From: Psychrobacter immobilis
GTDB taxonomy: Bacteria > Pseudomonadota > Gammaproteobacteria > Pseudomonadales > Moraxellaceae
DNA: 64,000 bases
NCBI GenBank assembly: GCA_904846145.1
Contig: CAJGZL010000001.1
Location: 2,294,001-2,358,000, forward strand
Reading direction: 5' to 3'
Both the position numbers and the translations under genes were made by a program. The notes below the pieces were generated by a model. That model worked only from the letters and a program-made list of their open reading frames with translations, made no database searches and was not told where the DNA came from. This document shows, piece after piece, positions 35,178 through 44,861 of the stretch; within the stretch, counting starts at the first letter, position 1, and each line of letters starts with the position of its first letter.

Positions 35178-36019
35178 GCCAACCACTGCAAATTCAGCTC
35201 ATTAGCTTTTGGATCATTGCTGGTATTATTATTGACTTTCACTACACTAACCAACTGACGCTTCATCAGCTCTAATATCGCAACGAAGCTAACGACAACC
35301 CCGATTTTACCTTGGGTTTTATCTAATAACTGATAAAAAGAGCGCGTACCATCGCTACTCAACTGGCGACTGATGCTAGCAATACGATCTGATAGAGACA
35401 CAGCATCAACTTTGACAGTATGAGCGTGCAGTTGATAATCAGGTTGCAGCTGCATTTTAAATAAGCTCTCGATCAAGAGGTTAGGCGAGTAGCTAGGCAG
35501 CTCGGCTTGCATAATATCGTGATCAGGCATACTGACCAGCGCTAAGAACACATCACGCTCAAGGCGCAAGAGCGTATCTAAGCGCTGGCTTGCGCCTTTT
35601 ATCTGCGCATAAGCTTCCAAGCGTTCAATAAGTTCAGCTTTGGGATCACGCTCATCGGTTGGCGTTTGTGGTTTGGGTAATAACAGCTCAGACTTAATAG
35701 CAATTAGGGTTGAGGCCATCAATAGATAGTCACCTGCCAGCTCAAAGTGCTCGTAATCCAACTGACTGATATAAGCCAGATACTGCTCGGTAATCGGCAG
35801 TATCGGCATTTGGGTCAGATCGACGTTGTTCTTTTTGACCAGATACAATAAAAAATCTAACGGCCCTGCAAACTGCTCAAGCCAAATCGCAAAGGCTTGT
35901 GGTGGCACATACAAATCGTCAGGCAGCTGCAGTATGGGCGTCTGATAAATACGTAAATTACTATTACTTTGAGTACTTTCATTTGTATCGGTATTTATAG
36001 CAATAGACCCCGCGTTCAA
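35174..36019 (-). CDS. scpA: Segregation and condensation protein A
   Basis: ScpA is the kleisin bridging the SMC heads. The 281-residue protein has FAGPLDFLLYLVKKNNVDLTQMPI near residues 50-73 and AGDYLLMASTLIAIKSELLLPKP near 97-119, the classical ScpA N-terminal region, and a C-terminal winged-helix part. It lies 71 bp downstream of trpS. Its stop codon falls inside a REP-like element. Confidence 0.95.
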   Translation of the reverse strand: MNAGSIAINTDTNESTQSNSNLRIYQTPILQLPDDLYVPPQAFAIWLEQFAGPLDFLLYLVKKNNVDLTQMPILPITEQYLAYISQLDYEHFELAGDYLLMASTLIAIKSELLLPKPQTPTDERDPKAELIERLEAYAQIKGASQRLDTLLRLERDVFLALVSMPDHDIMQAELPSYSPNLLIESLFKMQLQPDYQLHAHTVKVDAVSLSDRIASISRQLSSDGTRSFYQLLDKTQGKIGVVVSFVAILELMKRQLVSVVKVNNNTSNDPKANELNLQWLA

Positions 36020-36037
36020 CTGTCTAAAATGATTAGC

Positions 36038-36064
36038 GTAGGCTGGGTTAAAAATCCAGCCTAC
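36038..36064. repeat. REP-like palindrome (GTAGGCTGG type)
   Basis: GTAGGCTGG at 36038-36046 and CCAGCCTAC at 36056-36064 form a fully symmetric hairpin between trpS and scpA. Confidence 0.7.
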
Positions 36065-36090
36065 AAGTAGTTTATATTAAATAAAGACTA

Positions 36091-37182
36091 CTACTTAAGC
36101 TTAGCCAGCGGACGGATACCGATAGCGCGGCGAGTTTTATCTAGCTGCTTACGGCTATGACGACGGGCTTTGTCTGCGCCCATTTGCAAGATTTCTTCAA
36201 GCTCTTTAGGGTTATTCATCAGCTGCTCATAGCGCTCGCGAAACGGGGCAATCTCAGTATTTATTTTATCGAATAGTGCTTGCTTAGCATCACCCCAACC
36301 AATACCTGTAGTAAAGGCTTCACGCATAACAGCGACCTCCTCAGCGGTAGCAAAGGCTTTATAGATCTCAAAAATAGCTGACTCATCAGGGTCTTTTGGC
36401 TCATCAGGTAGCTGAGAGTTAGTCACTATTTTCATAATCGCTTTGTGCATCTGCTTCTCTGAGCTGACTTGCGGATTCATCTCACCAAATAACGGGATAG
36501 TATTACCGTAGCTTTTGCTCATTTTACGTCCATCAAGGCCCGTTAATAACGGTGTATCATCATCGACAACGGCATTAGGTAGAGTAAATAGCGGCTTATA
36601 TCTGTGATTAAAAGTACCTGCGATATCGCGCGCCATCTCGATATGCTGAACTTGATCACGGCCTACTGGCACGTGGGTCGCATTAAACATTAAGATATCA
36701 GCCGCCATCAGCACAGGATAACCGAATAGCCCCATCGTCACGCCTAAATCAGCATCGACATCATTGTCTACGTTGACATCGACAGCGGCTTTATAGGCGT
36801 GGGCACGGTTCATCAGCCCTTTGGCACATGAGCAATTCAAGATCCAAGCCAGCTCCGGAATCTCTGGCACATCAGACTGACGATAAAAGGTCACGCGCTC
36901 AGGATCAAGGCCACAGGCCAACCAAGTCGCAGCAATTGATTTAGTCGACTCATGAATCACCGCAGGATCATAACAGCCAATAATGCCATGATAATCCGCT
37001 AAAAAGAAAAACGCCTCATCATCGCTGTTTTGAATAGACTCAATAGCAGGACGAATCGCGCCAACATAATTGCCTAAATGTAGAGTACCTGTTGGTTTAA
37101 TCCCTGTTAAGATGCGTTTGCTAGCTTTGGTATTATCAGTAGCAGTGTCGGTAGTAGCAGGTTTAGCAGTGTTGTCGCTCAT
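36091..37182 (-). CDS. trpS: Tryptophan-tRNA ligase
   Basis: Class I aminoacyl-tRNA synthetase charging tRNA-Trp. The 363-residue protein shows the HIGH-type motif [13 protein letters not shown] near residues 31-43 and the KMSKS motif [11 protein letters not shown]. An N-terminal Thr/Asp-rich extension of about 22 residues precedes the catalytic domain. It is upstream of scpA and scpB on the same strand. Confidence 0.96.
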   Translation of the reverse strand: MSDNTAKPATTDTATDNTKASKRILTGIKPTGTLHLGNYVGAIRPAIESIQNSDDEAFFFLADYHGIIGCYDPAVIHESTKSIAATWLACGLDPERVTFYRQSDVPEIPELAWILNCSCAKGLMNRAHAYKAAVDVNVDNDVDADLGVTMGLFGYPVLMAADILMFNATHVPVGRDQVQHIEMARDIAGTFNHRYKPLFTLPNAVVDDDTPLLTGLDGRKMSKSYGNTIPLFGEMNPQVSSEKQMHKAIMKIVTNSQLPDEPKDPDESAIFEIYKAFATAEEVAVMREAFTTGIGWGDAKQALFDKINTEIAPFRERYEQLMNNPKELEEILQMGADKARRHSRKQLDKTRRAIGIRPLAKLK

Positions 37183-37297
37183 AAAAGATCCGTTATTGTA
37201 TTTATAATAATATTAAAAGTAGCTATAAAAATTTGACGCTAATAAATAGGGGTAAAGTATAACAAATTTACGCATTAGCTAATATCGCGTGTAGCGA

Positions 37298-38392
37298 CTA
37301 TTTATAAATGTCAGTACGCCCATTAGGCCCATTTTTAAAGCGCCTGTGAAACCACATCCACTGCGTAGGATCAATCCGTATCAAACCCTCTAATATCTCA
37401 TTGACGCGCGTAGCATCTTTGATTTCATCATTGCTAGGATAATTATCCAAAGCTGGTGTAATGGTTAGATGATAATGCGGTCTTTTGCCTTTAGGAAGAT
37501 TATCTGGTGTTTGCCGATAAGTATGCAGCGCCATAACCGCAGGTGGGTTGTTTTTGTTACCCATTTTGGCAAGGCGTCTTGAGGCCGTAATCGTGGCGGC
37601 TGGCACCCCAAAAAAGGGCGCCATGACGCCTTGTTTTAGACCATAATCTTGATCGGGGGAGTACCAAATCACATGACCGTCTTTGATAGAGGTAGCTAAA
37701 CTACGTATATCACGGCTGGCAATTTGCTTACCAAAGATACTGGTACGCGCATTATAAATAAACCAATCAAGCAAAGGATTGTTTTGTGAGCGATACATAC
37801 AGCCAGCGGCAAAAAACTGTGTACAAAGCAGCCCACCCAGATCGAGCATCGTATAGTGAGCGCCTAATAGGATAACCGCACGACCTTCATTTTGTGCATT
37901 AACCAAATGCTGTAAGCCTGAAATAGACACCGTACGGGTAAACACATTCGGGCGAAACCATGCGCATAAAGTCTCAAATACGCCGATACCTTGATTAACA
38001 AAGACTTGCTTCGCCATTAGCTCACGCTCGGCCTCGGGTTTTTCTGGAAAGGCTAATTTAAGATTGATCAACGTATCACGTCTTCGCGAGCCTGCCAGCT
38101 TATATATCAAGATACCCAGCTTACGCCCCAGCCAAAACTGTAAACGCAGCGGTAAATAGATCATAGGAAACACAATAGCCAATAGCAGCCAGATAGCCCA
38201 GTATTTGGGCAGTAAAAACTGCCACTCAAAAGCTTTTTTGTGAGCCTTAGCGGTACGCTTATGGGTTTGGGTAATCGTCGGCGTACCAGCGGGAATAGCT
38301 GGTGATGGACGATCTGGCGATTTGTGACCTCCAGCTGGCGGAACATCTTGTGAGTTGGCTTTGCTAGGGTCGTATTGTTCAGGCGCTTTCAT
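37298..38392 (-). CDS. Lipid A biosynthesis lauroyl/myristoyl acyltransferase (LpxL/HtrB family)
   Basis: Adds a secondary acyl chain to lipid A precursor at the inner membrane. An N-terminal membrane segment (WAIWLLLAIVFPMIYLPL) is followed by the HX4D catalytic motif HYTMLD, the RSQNNPLLDWFIYNAR segment, and YSPDQDYG. Residues before the membrane segment are Pro/Lys-rich and atypically long. I use the ATG at 38392; a TTG at 38452 would add 20 residues, and neither has a clear ribosome binding site. LpxL and LpxM cannot be separated by eye. Confidence 0.88.
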   Translation of the reverse strand: MKAPEQYDPSKANSQDVPPAGGHKSPDRPSPAIPAGTPTITQTHKRTAKAHKKAFEWQFLLPKYWAIWLLLAIVFPMIYLPLRLQFWLGRKLGILIYKLAGSRRRDTLINLKLAFPEKPEAERELMAKQVFVNQGIGVFETLCAWFRPNVFTRTVSISGLQHLVNAQNEGRAVILLGAHYTMLDLGGLLCTQFFAAGCMYRSQNNPLLDWFIYNARTSIFGKQIASRDIRSLATSIKDGHVIWYSPDQDYGLKQGVMAPFFGVPAATITASRRLAKMGNKNNPPAVMALHTYRQTPDNLPKGKRPHYHLTITPALDNYPSNDEIKDATRVNEILEGLIRIDPTQWMWFHRRFKNGPNGRTDIYK

Positions 38393-38527
38393 AAAAGGGA
38401 TACTAGTAATAAAAGGTGCTCTTATGATGGGGTAGCACTGCTGACTTTGCAAGCTGGTTTTTAAAATGGTGGTTAAGGTTGTTTGAGTTTTATAAGTTTG
38501 CTAATGAATTGGTTTTCTTTATTTATC

Positions 38528-38549
38528 CGTGGGTTGCCACCCACGCTAC
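38528..38549 (-). repeat. REP-like palindrome (GTAGCGTGGGT type)
   Basis: CGTGGGT (38528-38534) pairs with ACCCACG (38539-38545) and ends in CTAC, so on the minus strand it begins GTAGCGTGGGT, as at 8510. Confidence 0.75.
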
Positions 38550-38627
38550 TTAAAGTTGAATTAAGAATCGATTTATATCTTATAGGTCATTGCAATATTA
38601 AATCATTTTAATGATTTAGATTATGCC

Positions 38628-38653
38628 GTAGGCTGGCGCTTTTAGCCCAGCGC
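38628..38653 (+). repeat. REP-like palindrome (GTAGGCTGG type)
   Basis: GTAGGCTGGCGCT and AGCCCAGCGC form an imperfect hairpin. The element at 38744 is in inverse orientation 90 bp away, giving a BIME-like pair. Confidence 0.7.
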
Positions 38654-38743
38654 TTTTGTTTATATCATTAAATAAGACACATTTTAATATTAATTTTATA
38701 ATACGATTTTTATTATTTAATATTTTGATTTTGCATAATGTTT

Positions 38744-38766
38744 GCTGGGCTGAAGCCACAGCCTAC
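38744..38766 (-). repeat. REP-like palindrome (GTAGGCTGTGGCT type)
   Basis: On the minus strand GTAGGCTGTGGCT is followed by AGCCCAGCA, the same sequence type as at 40789. Confidence 0.7.
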
Positions 38767-38877
38767 GCGACGTTAACTATTTTTGTTTTAATTTAAAGCT
38801 AATCTGTATTTTACAGTTTAATATAGCAGTCTATCTATTCATTCTATCGATATGTTCGATTTTCCTTCGCTCATAAA

Positions 38878-38913
38878 AAAACCTTATAAGCGATAAATCA
38901 CTTATAAGGTTTT
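38878..38913 (-). terminator. Terminator of rplM-rpsI
   Basis: AAAACCTTATAAG (38878-38890) pairs over 13 bp with CTTATAAGGTTTT (38901-38913); on the minus strand it is followed by a run of T. Confidence 0.9.
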
Positions 38914-39005
38914 GCAAATCTATGCTTTTATTTATTGTTGCTAGTCTTAATAAACTAATAATGCGTTCAACAGAGTAGCGGTAAATAAATAAGCAATAGC
39001 TTTGA

Positions 39006-39392
39006 TTAACGTTTCGAGAATTGTGGACGTTTACGTGCTTTACGTAGACCAACTTTCTTACGTTCAACTTGACGTGAGTCACGAGTAACAAAACCAGCAG
39101 CTTTAAGCGCAGGCTTATTGGTTTCGTCAAGCTCAACTAATGCACGAGTGATACCGTGGCGAATAGCGCCTGCTTGACCACTGATACCACCACCTTTTAC
39201 AGTGATATAGATATCATAAGCGCTAGCAGAGTCAAGTAACTCTAATGGCTGACGAACAACCATGCGTGAAGTCTCACGGCTGAAGTACTCATCAAGTGGC
39301 TTGCCGTTAACTTTGATGTCACCAGTACCTTTAGATAAAAAGACACGAGCAGTAGAAGTCTTACGACGACCAGTTCCGTAATTGCGTTCCAT
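39006..39392 (-). CDS. rpsI: 30S ribosomal protein S9
   Basis: The 128-residue protein begins [15 protein letters not shown] and ends with the basic [14 protein letters not shown] tail that reaches the P-site tRNA. It is nine bases downstream of rplM. Confidence 0.98.
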   Translation of the reverse strand: MERNYGTGRRKTSTARVFLSKGTGDIKVNGKPLDEYFSRETSRMVVRQPLELLDSASAYDIYITVKGGGISGQAGAIRHGITRALVELDETNKPALKAAGFVTRDSRQVERKKVGLRKARKRPQFSKR

Positions 39393-39401
39393 AGTATATC
39401 C

Positions 39402-39830
39402 TTAGATGTCTAATTCTTTAGGTTGCTGAGCGGCGTGTGGATGCTCTGTGCCCGCATACAATTTCAGCTTCTTAATCATTGCATAGCCAAGAGGACCCTT
39501 TGGAAGCATACCTTTAACAGCCTTATGCAAAACATCTTCAGGCTTCTTTGCAAGCAGCTTAGAGAAGTTAGTTTCTCTGATACCACCTGGATAACCAGTA
39601 TGACGATAGTACTTTTTATCTTGCGCTTTTTTGCCCGTTACCGTGATCTTGTCAGCATTGATGACGACAATAAAGTCACCAGTGTCAACGTGCGGGGTAA
39701 ACGAGGGCTTATGCTTGCCACGTAAGCGAGTAGCAATTTGAGTAGCTAGGCGACCAAGAGTTTTGCCGTCAGCATCTACGACAAACCAGTCATGGGTCAC
39801 ATCAGCTGGTTTTGCACTAAGTGTTTTCAT
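39402..39830 (-). CDS. rplM: 50S ribosomal protein L13
   Basis: The 142-residue protein has [19 protein letters not shown] at the N-terminus, [12 protein letters not shown] near the middle and [12 protein letters not shown]. First gene of the rplM-rpsI operon; a consensus-like promoter and a leader hairpin lie upstream. Confidence 0.98.
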   Translation of the reverse strand: MKTLSAKPADVTHDWFVVDADGKTLGRLATQIATRLRGKHKPSFTPHVDTGDFIVVINADKITVTGKKAQDKKYYRHTGYPGGIRETNFSKLLAKKPEDVLHKAVKGMLPKGPLGYAMIKKLKLYAGTEHPHAAQQPKELDI

Positions 39831-39855
39831 GATAAAACCTTAAATTTAGAATTCG

Positions 39856-39886
39856 TTGAGAGTTTAGCTGGGAACGGGGCTCTCAA
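39856..39886 (-). promoter_or_regulatory. Leader hairpin of rplM (possible L13 autoregulatory site)
   Basis: TTGAGAG and CTCTCAA (39856-39862 and 39880-39886) form a 7-bp stem enclosing a GC-rich loop with CCCCGTTCCC, between the transcription start and the rplM start codon. L13 operons in gamma-proteobacteria are known to be autoregulated through leader structures; whether this hairpin does so is inferred. Confidence 0.4.
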
Positions 39887-39900
39887 AAAACAGACTGCAC

Positions 39901-39929
39901 ATTATAAGCAGTAGAGCAGATGGTTGCAA
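39901..39929 (-). promoter_or_regulatory. Promoter of rplM-rpsI
   Basis: On the minus strand a TTGCAA -35 (39924-39929), a 17-bp spacer and a perfect TATAAT -10 (39901-39906). The start of transcription should be near 39894. Confidence 0.8.
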
Positions 39930-40025
39930 GCTGCATTGGGGTTTATTTTTGCCTACCGCTTATTAATGAGTCATATTCAGCAGGTTTTTGCCTTTATTAT
40001 CGTTTTAAATGATAAAGAGGTTCGA

Positions 40026-40736
40026 TTATGACGATCTGAGCTGATAAAGTCCAGCGACAACTTGGCCAATTTGGGTTTGTTTAAGGCAGTCAAAACCTTG
40101 AAAGTCTGCTGTGGCTACTTTTTGTTGCAGTATCGATGTCAAGTCTGTTAATTGCTCAGTCAAGTCTTTATCCGCTTCTAAGTAGATAAGGCTAGTAGTA
40201 TCGATTAATTGCTGTTCGATCAAAGCGTTTAAAATCGGGCGCCATAGATCCTGCATATAAGGCGGATCAATAAAGACGATATCGAATGGACGATCAAAAC
40301 TAAAGTTCTGAAGCAATACTTGCTCAGCGGCTCCCGCTATTATTTTATAATAATCAGTATCGAGTTTGAGTTGCTGGGCGCTGTGCTCAAGACGTTTAGC
40401 TTGTGTTTGGTTAAATTCAATAAAAGTGCAGTGCGTCGCGCCCCTTGATAAAGACTCAAAGCCTAACACTCCGCTACCCGCGCAGCTATCGAGCACATGT
40501 GCACCGTGAATATCGGCTAATAGCCAATTAAATAAGGTCTCACGCAATCGATCAGGCGTCGGGCGTAGGCCATCGGCATCAATAAAAGTGACCAGACGAC
40601 GCTTAAACTGACCACCAATAATACGAACGTCACCAGCGGCTTTGCTTTTACCTTGAGCTCTAATTTTGTTATCTAGTCGACTATTAGCATGGTGTGATGA
40701 TTTAGGTTTTTTCATAATGATTTTATCTTTAGACAT
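40026..40736 (-). CDS. rsmD: 16S rRNA (guanine(966)-N2)-methyltransferase RsmD
   Basis: The 236-residue SAM-dependent methyltransferase has VRIIGGQFKRRLV, LRPTPDRLRETLFNWL, VLDSCAGSGVLGFESLSRGA (SAM motif I) and IVFIDPPYM (catalytic PPY motif). A basic N-terminal tail of about 35 residues is longer than usual. REP-like elements lie upstream. Confidence 0.95.
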   Translation of the reverse strand: MSKDKIIMKKPKSSHHANSRLDNKIRAQGKSKAAGDVRIIGGQFKRRLVTFIDADGLRPTPDRLRETLFNWLLADIHGAHVLDSCAGSGVLGFESLSRGATHCTFIEFNQTQAKRLEHSAQQLKLDTDYYKIIAGAAEQVLLQNFSFDRPFDIVFIDPPYMQDLWRPILNALIEQQLIDTTSLIYLEADKDLTEQLTDLTSILQQKVATADFQGFDCLKQTQIGQVVAGLYQLRSS

Positions 40737-40788
40737 GATGGCGTGATTTTAAAAATTGTAAGCGGTTTTTGAATGAATATGAGCGTTT

Positions 40789-40812
40789 GTAGGCTGTGGC
40801 TTTAGCCCAGCA
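40789..40812 (+). repeat. REP-like palindrome (GTAGGCTGTGGCT type)
   Basis: GTAGGCTGTGGCT followed by AGCCCAGCA. Near-identical to the element at 38744 read in inverse. Confidence 0.7.
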
Positions 40813-40902
40813 TGGTAACTTTGTAATATCAAAATCTAGCGTCGCAAAATCTAAGTACCTAACTTCTTAAATAACTATATAGTGATACTTTTGGCATTGA
40901 TA

Positions 40903-40933
40903 GGCGGGTTACGCTTGAGCTAACCCACCCTAC
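40903..40933 (-). repeat. REP-like palindrome (GTAGGGTGGGTTA type)
   Basis: On the minus strand GTAGGGTGGGTTA is followed by a short loop and TAACCCGCC. It forms an inverse pair with the element at 40789. Confidence 0.7.
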
Positions 40934-40957
40934 AGCGGCGGTTCATTTTTAATAAAT

Positions 40958-42979
40958 TTACCCGCTAGTTGTTGCTGAAACAGTGGTAGCTATGGCAGCA
41001 GCCTCTGCTTCTTTTTTGGCTTCGGCTTCTGCCTTGGCTTCTTCCTCTAATGCTAGTCTTTGGTCGCGTATCACATCACGCGCGGCTTTATCGACGGCCT
41101 TTTGGCGTTTAATAATAGCCAGCTGATCGGCGCTGGGCGGTAGAATAGGTTTGGTTTTGCGCTGCATTACCCAGTAATCAAATAGCGCCCGACCGATAGG
41201 AGCCGCTACTTTACTGCCACCACCTCCATTTTCGACTAATACTGCCAGCGCAATATCTGGATTATCAACAGGGGCAAACCCTGTGAACCAAGCATGATCC
41301 CAATGACGCTTATCAAGCGAGCTTTTATTATAACTTTTACCTTGAGCGATAGATTTGACCTGTGCCGTTCCTGTCTTGCCTGCGATACGATAGCTTGGAG
41401 TATAAATACCACGAGCGGTACCATTTTTGACGGTATCTTCCATCGCATCATGCATACGTAACCAGTCCGAGGGTTTACCATTGTACTCAATCTTGCCATC
41501 AGGCTTAGTGATAACGTTGACCGCTGCGCTACCATCGCTACTTTTGAGAAGGTGAGGGGTAATATGGTTACCTTGATTTGCCGTCATAGCAGTCGCATTA
41601 GCCACCTGCAAAGGGGTCGCTAAAAAATACCCTTGACCAATACTGACTGAGATGGTCTCACCAGGCAGCCAACCTTTATCATAGGTTTCTTTTTTCCATT
41701 TAGGGGAGGGCATAATGCCCGATTTTTCGTTTGGCAGATCAATACCCGTTTGCTCTCCAAAGCCAAACTTTGACATCCAATCATGCAAGCGCTCAATACC
41801 CATCTCATAAGCGAGCTTATAATAATAAGTATCGACTGACATCATGATTGATTTTTTGAGATTTACTGTGCCATGACCGCCCTTTTTCCAATCCCGAAAG
41901 CGATGACTGTCACCTGGTAAGCTAAAATAACCAGGATCATAAATCGTCGTCTCCCAATTACGTAGACCATAATGAATACCCCCTAATCCCTCAAAAGGTT
42001 TGATAGTGGAAGCAGGAGGATACATACCTTGCAAGGCACGGTTATATAATGGCTGATCGAGATCATCTCGTAGTTCACCATAGTCTTTAAACGATATTCC
42101 TGATATAAAAGGATTGGGGTCATAGCTTGGGTTACTGACAAAGGCTAAAACATCGCCGTTTTTGGGGTCGATGGCGACAATCGCACCACGACGACCATCG
42201 AGCTGCTGCTGAGCGATAGTTTGTAAGCCATAATCTAAGCTCAAAGTAATGTCATTACCTGCCGTTGGTGCTTTAGACTCAAGCTGGCGCAAAATATTGC
42301 CATGCGCATCAGTCTCTACCGACTGATAACCGGGTTGACCGAGCAAGATATCTTCATAAAAATCTTCAATACCAATCTTGCCAATCAGATCCGTACCTGC
42401 GTAACGGTCTTTATCGATCCGTTTGCTTTCTTTATCATTGATACGGCCGACATAACCGATCACATGCGCGAACAGCTCATCATAAGGATAAGAGCGGGTC
42501 AGCTTACTTTGTATATCTACGCCCCGAAAAAACGGTTTGCGCTCACTAAACTGCGCCAATTGCTGCTCAGTGACGTCGATCTTGATAGTCACAGGGTCAT
42601 TTTTACTGCGGCTAATACGAGCCAAAATATCAGTAATATCCGTATCACTTAAGTCAAAAATAGGCGCGAGTAGTGCCAAGGTTCGCTCTGGGTTTACTAC
42701 TTCATCAGGGCTGAGCATCGCGGTAAATACAGGCTGATTGTCAGCGAGCAATATACCATTACGATCATAAATATAACCGCGACTAGGCGGTGCTGAGATG
42801 AGCTTGATACGGTTGTTATCTGCTTGGGTCAGATACTGCTCATGAGCATAAACTTGCAAATAACCATAACGCAGCAGCAAGCCACTGAGGCCTGCAAATA
42901 TAAGCACACCAAGAATAATAATACGGTGCATAAAGATGCGATTGACCTGTTCAGTGTCTGGCGCAAGCGGTTTATTCAT
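40958..42979 (-). CDS. mrdA: Penicillin-binding protein 2 (peptidoglycan transpeptidase)
   Basis: The elongasome transpeptidase. The 673-residue protein has one N-terminal membrane anchor (about 19-38), a PBP dimerisation domain (PPSRGYIYDRNG near 58-69) and a transpeptidase domain with active-site STIK in PPASTIKPFEG near 325, SVDTYYYKL as the second motif, and KTGTAQV near 538. A C-terminal Ala/Glu/Lys-rich extension of about 40 residues is low complexity. No rodA follows in the window. Confidence 0.96.
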   Translation of the reverse strand: MNKPLAPDTEQVNRIFMHRIIILGVLIFAGLSGLLLRYGYLQVYAHEQYLTQADNNRIKLISAPPSRGYIYDRNGILLADNQPVFTAMLSPDEVVNPERTLALLAPIFDLSDTDITDILARISRSKNDPVTIKIDVTEQQLAQFSERKPFFRGVDIQSKLTRSYPYDELFAHVIGYVGRINDKESKRIDKDRYAGTDLIGKIGIEDFYEDILLGQPGYQSVETDAHGNILRQLESKAPTAGNDITLSLDYGLQTIAQQQLDGRRGAIVAIDPKNGDVLAFVSNPSYDPNPFISGISFKDYGELRDDLDQPLYNRALQGMYPPASTIKPFEGLGGIHYGLRNWETTIYDPGYFSLPGDSHRFRDWKKGGHGTVNLKKSIMMSVDTYYYKLAYEMGIERLHDWMSKFGFGEQTGIDLPNEKSGIMPSPKWKKETYDKGWLPGETISVSIGQGYFLATPLQVANATAMTANQGNHITPHLLKSSDGSAAVNVITKPDGKIEYNGKPSDWLRMHDAMEDTVKNGTARGIYTPSYRIAGKTGTAQVKSIAQGKSYNKSSLDKRHWDHAWFTGFAPVDNPDIALAVLVENGGGGSKVAAPIGRALFDYWVMQRKTKPILPPSADQLAIIKRQKAVDKAARDVIRDQRLALEEEAKAEAEAKKEAEAAAIATTVSATTSG

Positions 42980-43526
42980 GTAAAAATAACATCCTGTTTA
43001 TTAGCTGAGCCAATACTTTTACCAAAAATAAAAGTAATCAAAAATAGAAGCATCAAAATCTGAAATAAATGATAAGCAATCGGTATAGCTAGCGAATTAT
43101 AACAGAACAACCTACGTTCTGTGCTACTTGGCACAGCGATTAGCGTCTGTTAAATAGAAAGCAGCTAACATCCAATCCATTAAGGTACTAAACCTATATT
43201 AATATAATTAAAACAATAACCTATGTCTGAAATAGAAGTAATGGGTCAGCTGACAGCGTTATTCAAGGTTCAGCAGAAAATGACGTTAGCAATCATCACT
43301 TGTGCAGTCATTTATGAGCGTCAGTAAGCCGTGCTAATAAATGCTAAGTATGTTAAAATCAGGCGTTTTATTTTACCGCAGTTATCCTGTTTATTAACAG
43401 CTATGTTTCATTCAACAGCGGTTTTAATAACTGGTTCAATAACGACAAATTCAATAACGACAACGCTAATAACCATAAAACAATAAAACAATAGAGTAAC
43501 GATAATCGTTGGGGGCATAAACAGTC
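42980..43526. other. Divergent intergenic region, no gene
   Basis: No coding frame is convincing. It contains a hairpin CTGTGC / GCACAG (43119-43124 and 43131-43136), a 15-bp direct repeat (43435-43464) and AT-rich stretches suitable for divergent promoters of mrdA and the DUF445 gene, none with clear consensus. Confidence 0.5.
43435..43464. repeat. Two tandem 15-bp repeats
   Basis: TTCAATAACGACAAA is followed directly by TTCAATAACGACAAC, 60 bp upstream of the DUF445 gene. Confidence 0.7.
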
Positions 43527-44861
43527 ATGGTTGCAACTTCAATATGGCAGACGCTCGCTGAGCATCCAGAATTCCTTGCCATGCTGACTATTCCGCCTGT
43601 GACTGCGTTTGTCACTTGGGTACACGTATGGATGGCACTAAAAATGCTGTTTTACCCTATTAAGTTTTGGGGTATTCGTATTCCTAACTTTCCCTTTTTT
43701 GGCTTGCCTGGTATCGGCTGGCAAGGTATCGTGCCGCGTAAGGCGGGCAAGATATCAGGAGTGATTGTTGATCAGACATTATCCAAGTTAGGCTCGCTTG
43801 ATGAGTTTTTTCAAGCGATGGAGCCTGAGCAAATGGCGGTATTTATCACCGATACCGTCGATCAAAATCTTGAGTCACTCATTGATGAGATTATGCTTGA
43901 GCGCTCAGAGACCCTATGGAATAATATCCCTTATGCGCTCAAACGCCGTCTTTATGCGCAGGCGCACCAAGAGCTGCCAGCCATCATGCAGTCGCTAGTG
44001 ACGGACTTGACCTATCATGTCGAGGACTTAGTCGATATGCGTCAGATGATCGTTAATAAGATGGAGAGCGATCGGCGTTTAATGGTTAATATGTTTCTTA
44101 AAGTCGGTCAGCATGAGATCAATTTTATTTGGCATATCAGTGCGCTCATCGGCTTGATCTTTGGCATTATTCAGATGTTTATCTTTTTGATGGTGCCTGT
44201 GCATTGGACCGTGCCCTTTTTCGCAGCAGTTTGGGGGTTGTTGACCAATTGGATTGCGATTTGGATGGTGTTTAATCCGATTGAACCTAAATTTATCCCT
44301 TGTTTTAAGTTCTTTAGCTGGCGTAAAGGCTTTCCTTTTATTACCTTACAGCGCCCTCATGTCGCACAATTTCGCTGGCAGGGCGGCTTTATGAAGCGTC
44401 AAGAGGAGGTCTCTGAAGTATTTGCTGAGATTGTGGTCAAAGATTTAGTCACTTTAGAGAACATCATGAATGAGATGATGTATGGTGATCGCGCCGCACA
44501 AACGCGTGAGCTGATGAAGTCGCACCTTTATGAAGTATTGGATTCGCCATTAGTCAACACCACTTTACGTATGGGACTGGGTCGCCGTGAATTTGGTCAA
44601 TTAAAGAACACTATCATTGATAAATCTATCAATGCCACTATGATACCGATGCGTGATCCTGAGCTTAATGAGAGCCGCGCTAGTAAGATATTTGGTCTAT
44701 TTCGAGATCGTATTCGTGCCTTGTCGCCGCATGAGTTCCAAAATCTATTGCGACCAGCCTTTCAAGAAGATGAGCTGACCTTGATTGTGTTGGGAGGGCT
44801 TACAGGATTCTTGGCAGGCTGGCTACACTTGATACTGGTATTCTTCCCAGCGGTAAGCTAA
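43527..44861 (+). CDS. DUF445 family membrane protein
   Basis: A 444-residue protein with an N-terminal membrane region (about 17-45), a paired central membrane segment (about 203-250, LIGLIFGIIQMFIFLMVPVHW and a following WGLLTNWIAIWMVFNPIEPK), and a C-terminal membrane helix. Two copies of a W-x-P-F-x-G-x-x-W-Q-G type element (FPFFGLPGIGWQGIVPRKAG and later FRWQGGFMKRQEEVS) are typical of DUF445/YheB-like proteins. The function is unknown. It is followed by its own terminator. Confidence 0.8.
   Translation: MVATSIWQTLAEHPEFLAMLTIPPVTAFVTWVHVWMALKMLFYPIKFWGIRIPNFPFFGLPGIGWQGIVPRKAGKISGVIVDQTLSKLGSLDEFFQAMEPEQMAVFITDTVDQNLESLIDEIMLERSETLWNNIPYALKRRLYAQAHQELPAIMQSLVTDLTYHVEDLVDMRQMIVNKMESDRRLMVNMFLKVGQHEINFIWHISALIGLIFGIIQMFIFLMVPVHWTVPFFAAVWGLLTNWIAIWMVFNPIEPKFIPCFKFFSWRKGFPFITLQRPHVAQFRWQGGFMKRQEEVSEVFAEIVVKDLVTLENIMNEMMYGDRAAQTRELMKSHLYEVLDSPLVNTTLRMGLGRREFGQLKNTIIDKSINATMIPMRDPELNESRASKIFGLFRDRIRALSPHEFQNLLRPAFQEDELTLIVLGGLTGFLAGWLHLILVFFPAVS

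Larger units (their letters stand above)
38453..39005. other. Gene-free region with REP-like elements and the rpsI terminator
   Basis: No coding sequence is supported. It holds three REP-like palindromes (38528, 38628, 38744) and the terminator of the rplM-rpsI operon (38878-38913), listed separately. Confidence 0.7.

Noticed and set aside
38831..39136. 101-codon minus-strand frame overlapping rpsI
   Set aside because: It is out of frame with rpsI, covers the rpsI terminator and has no ribosome binding site or recognisable content.
43081..43160. A REP-like element before mrdA (hairpin CTGTGC / GCACAG)
   Set aside because: It is a hairpin but lacks a matching GTAG head and fits none of the three types seen elsewhere.
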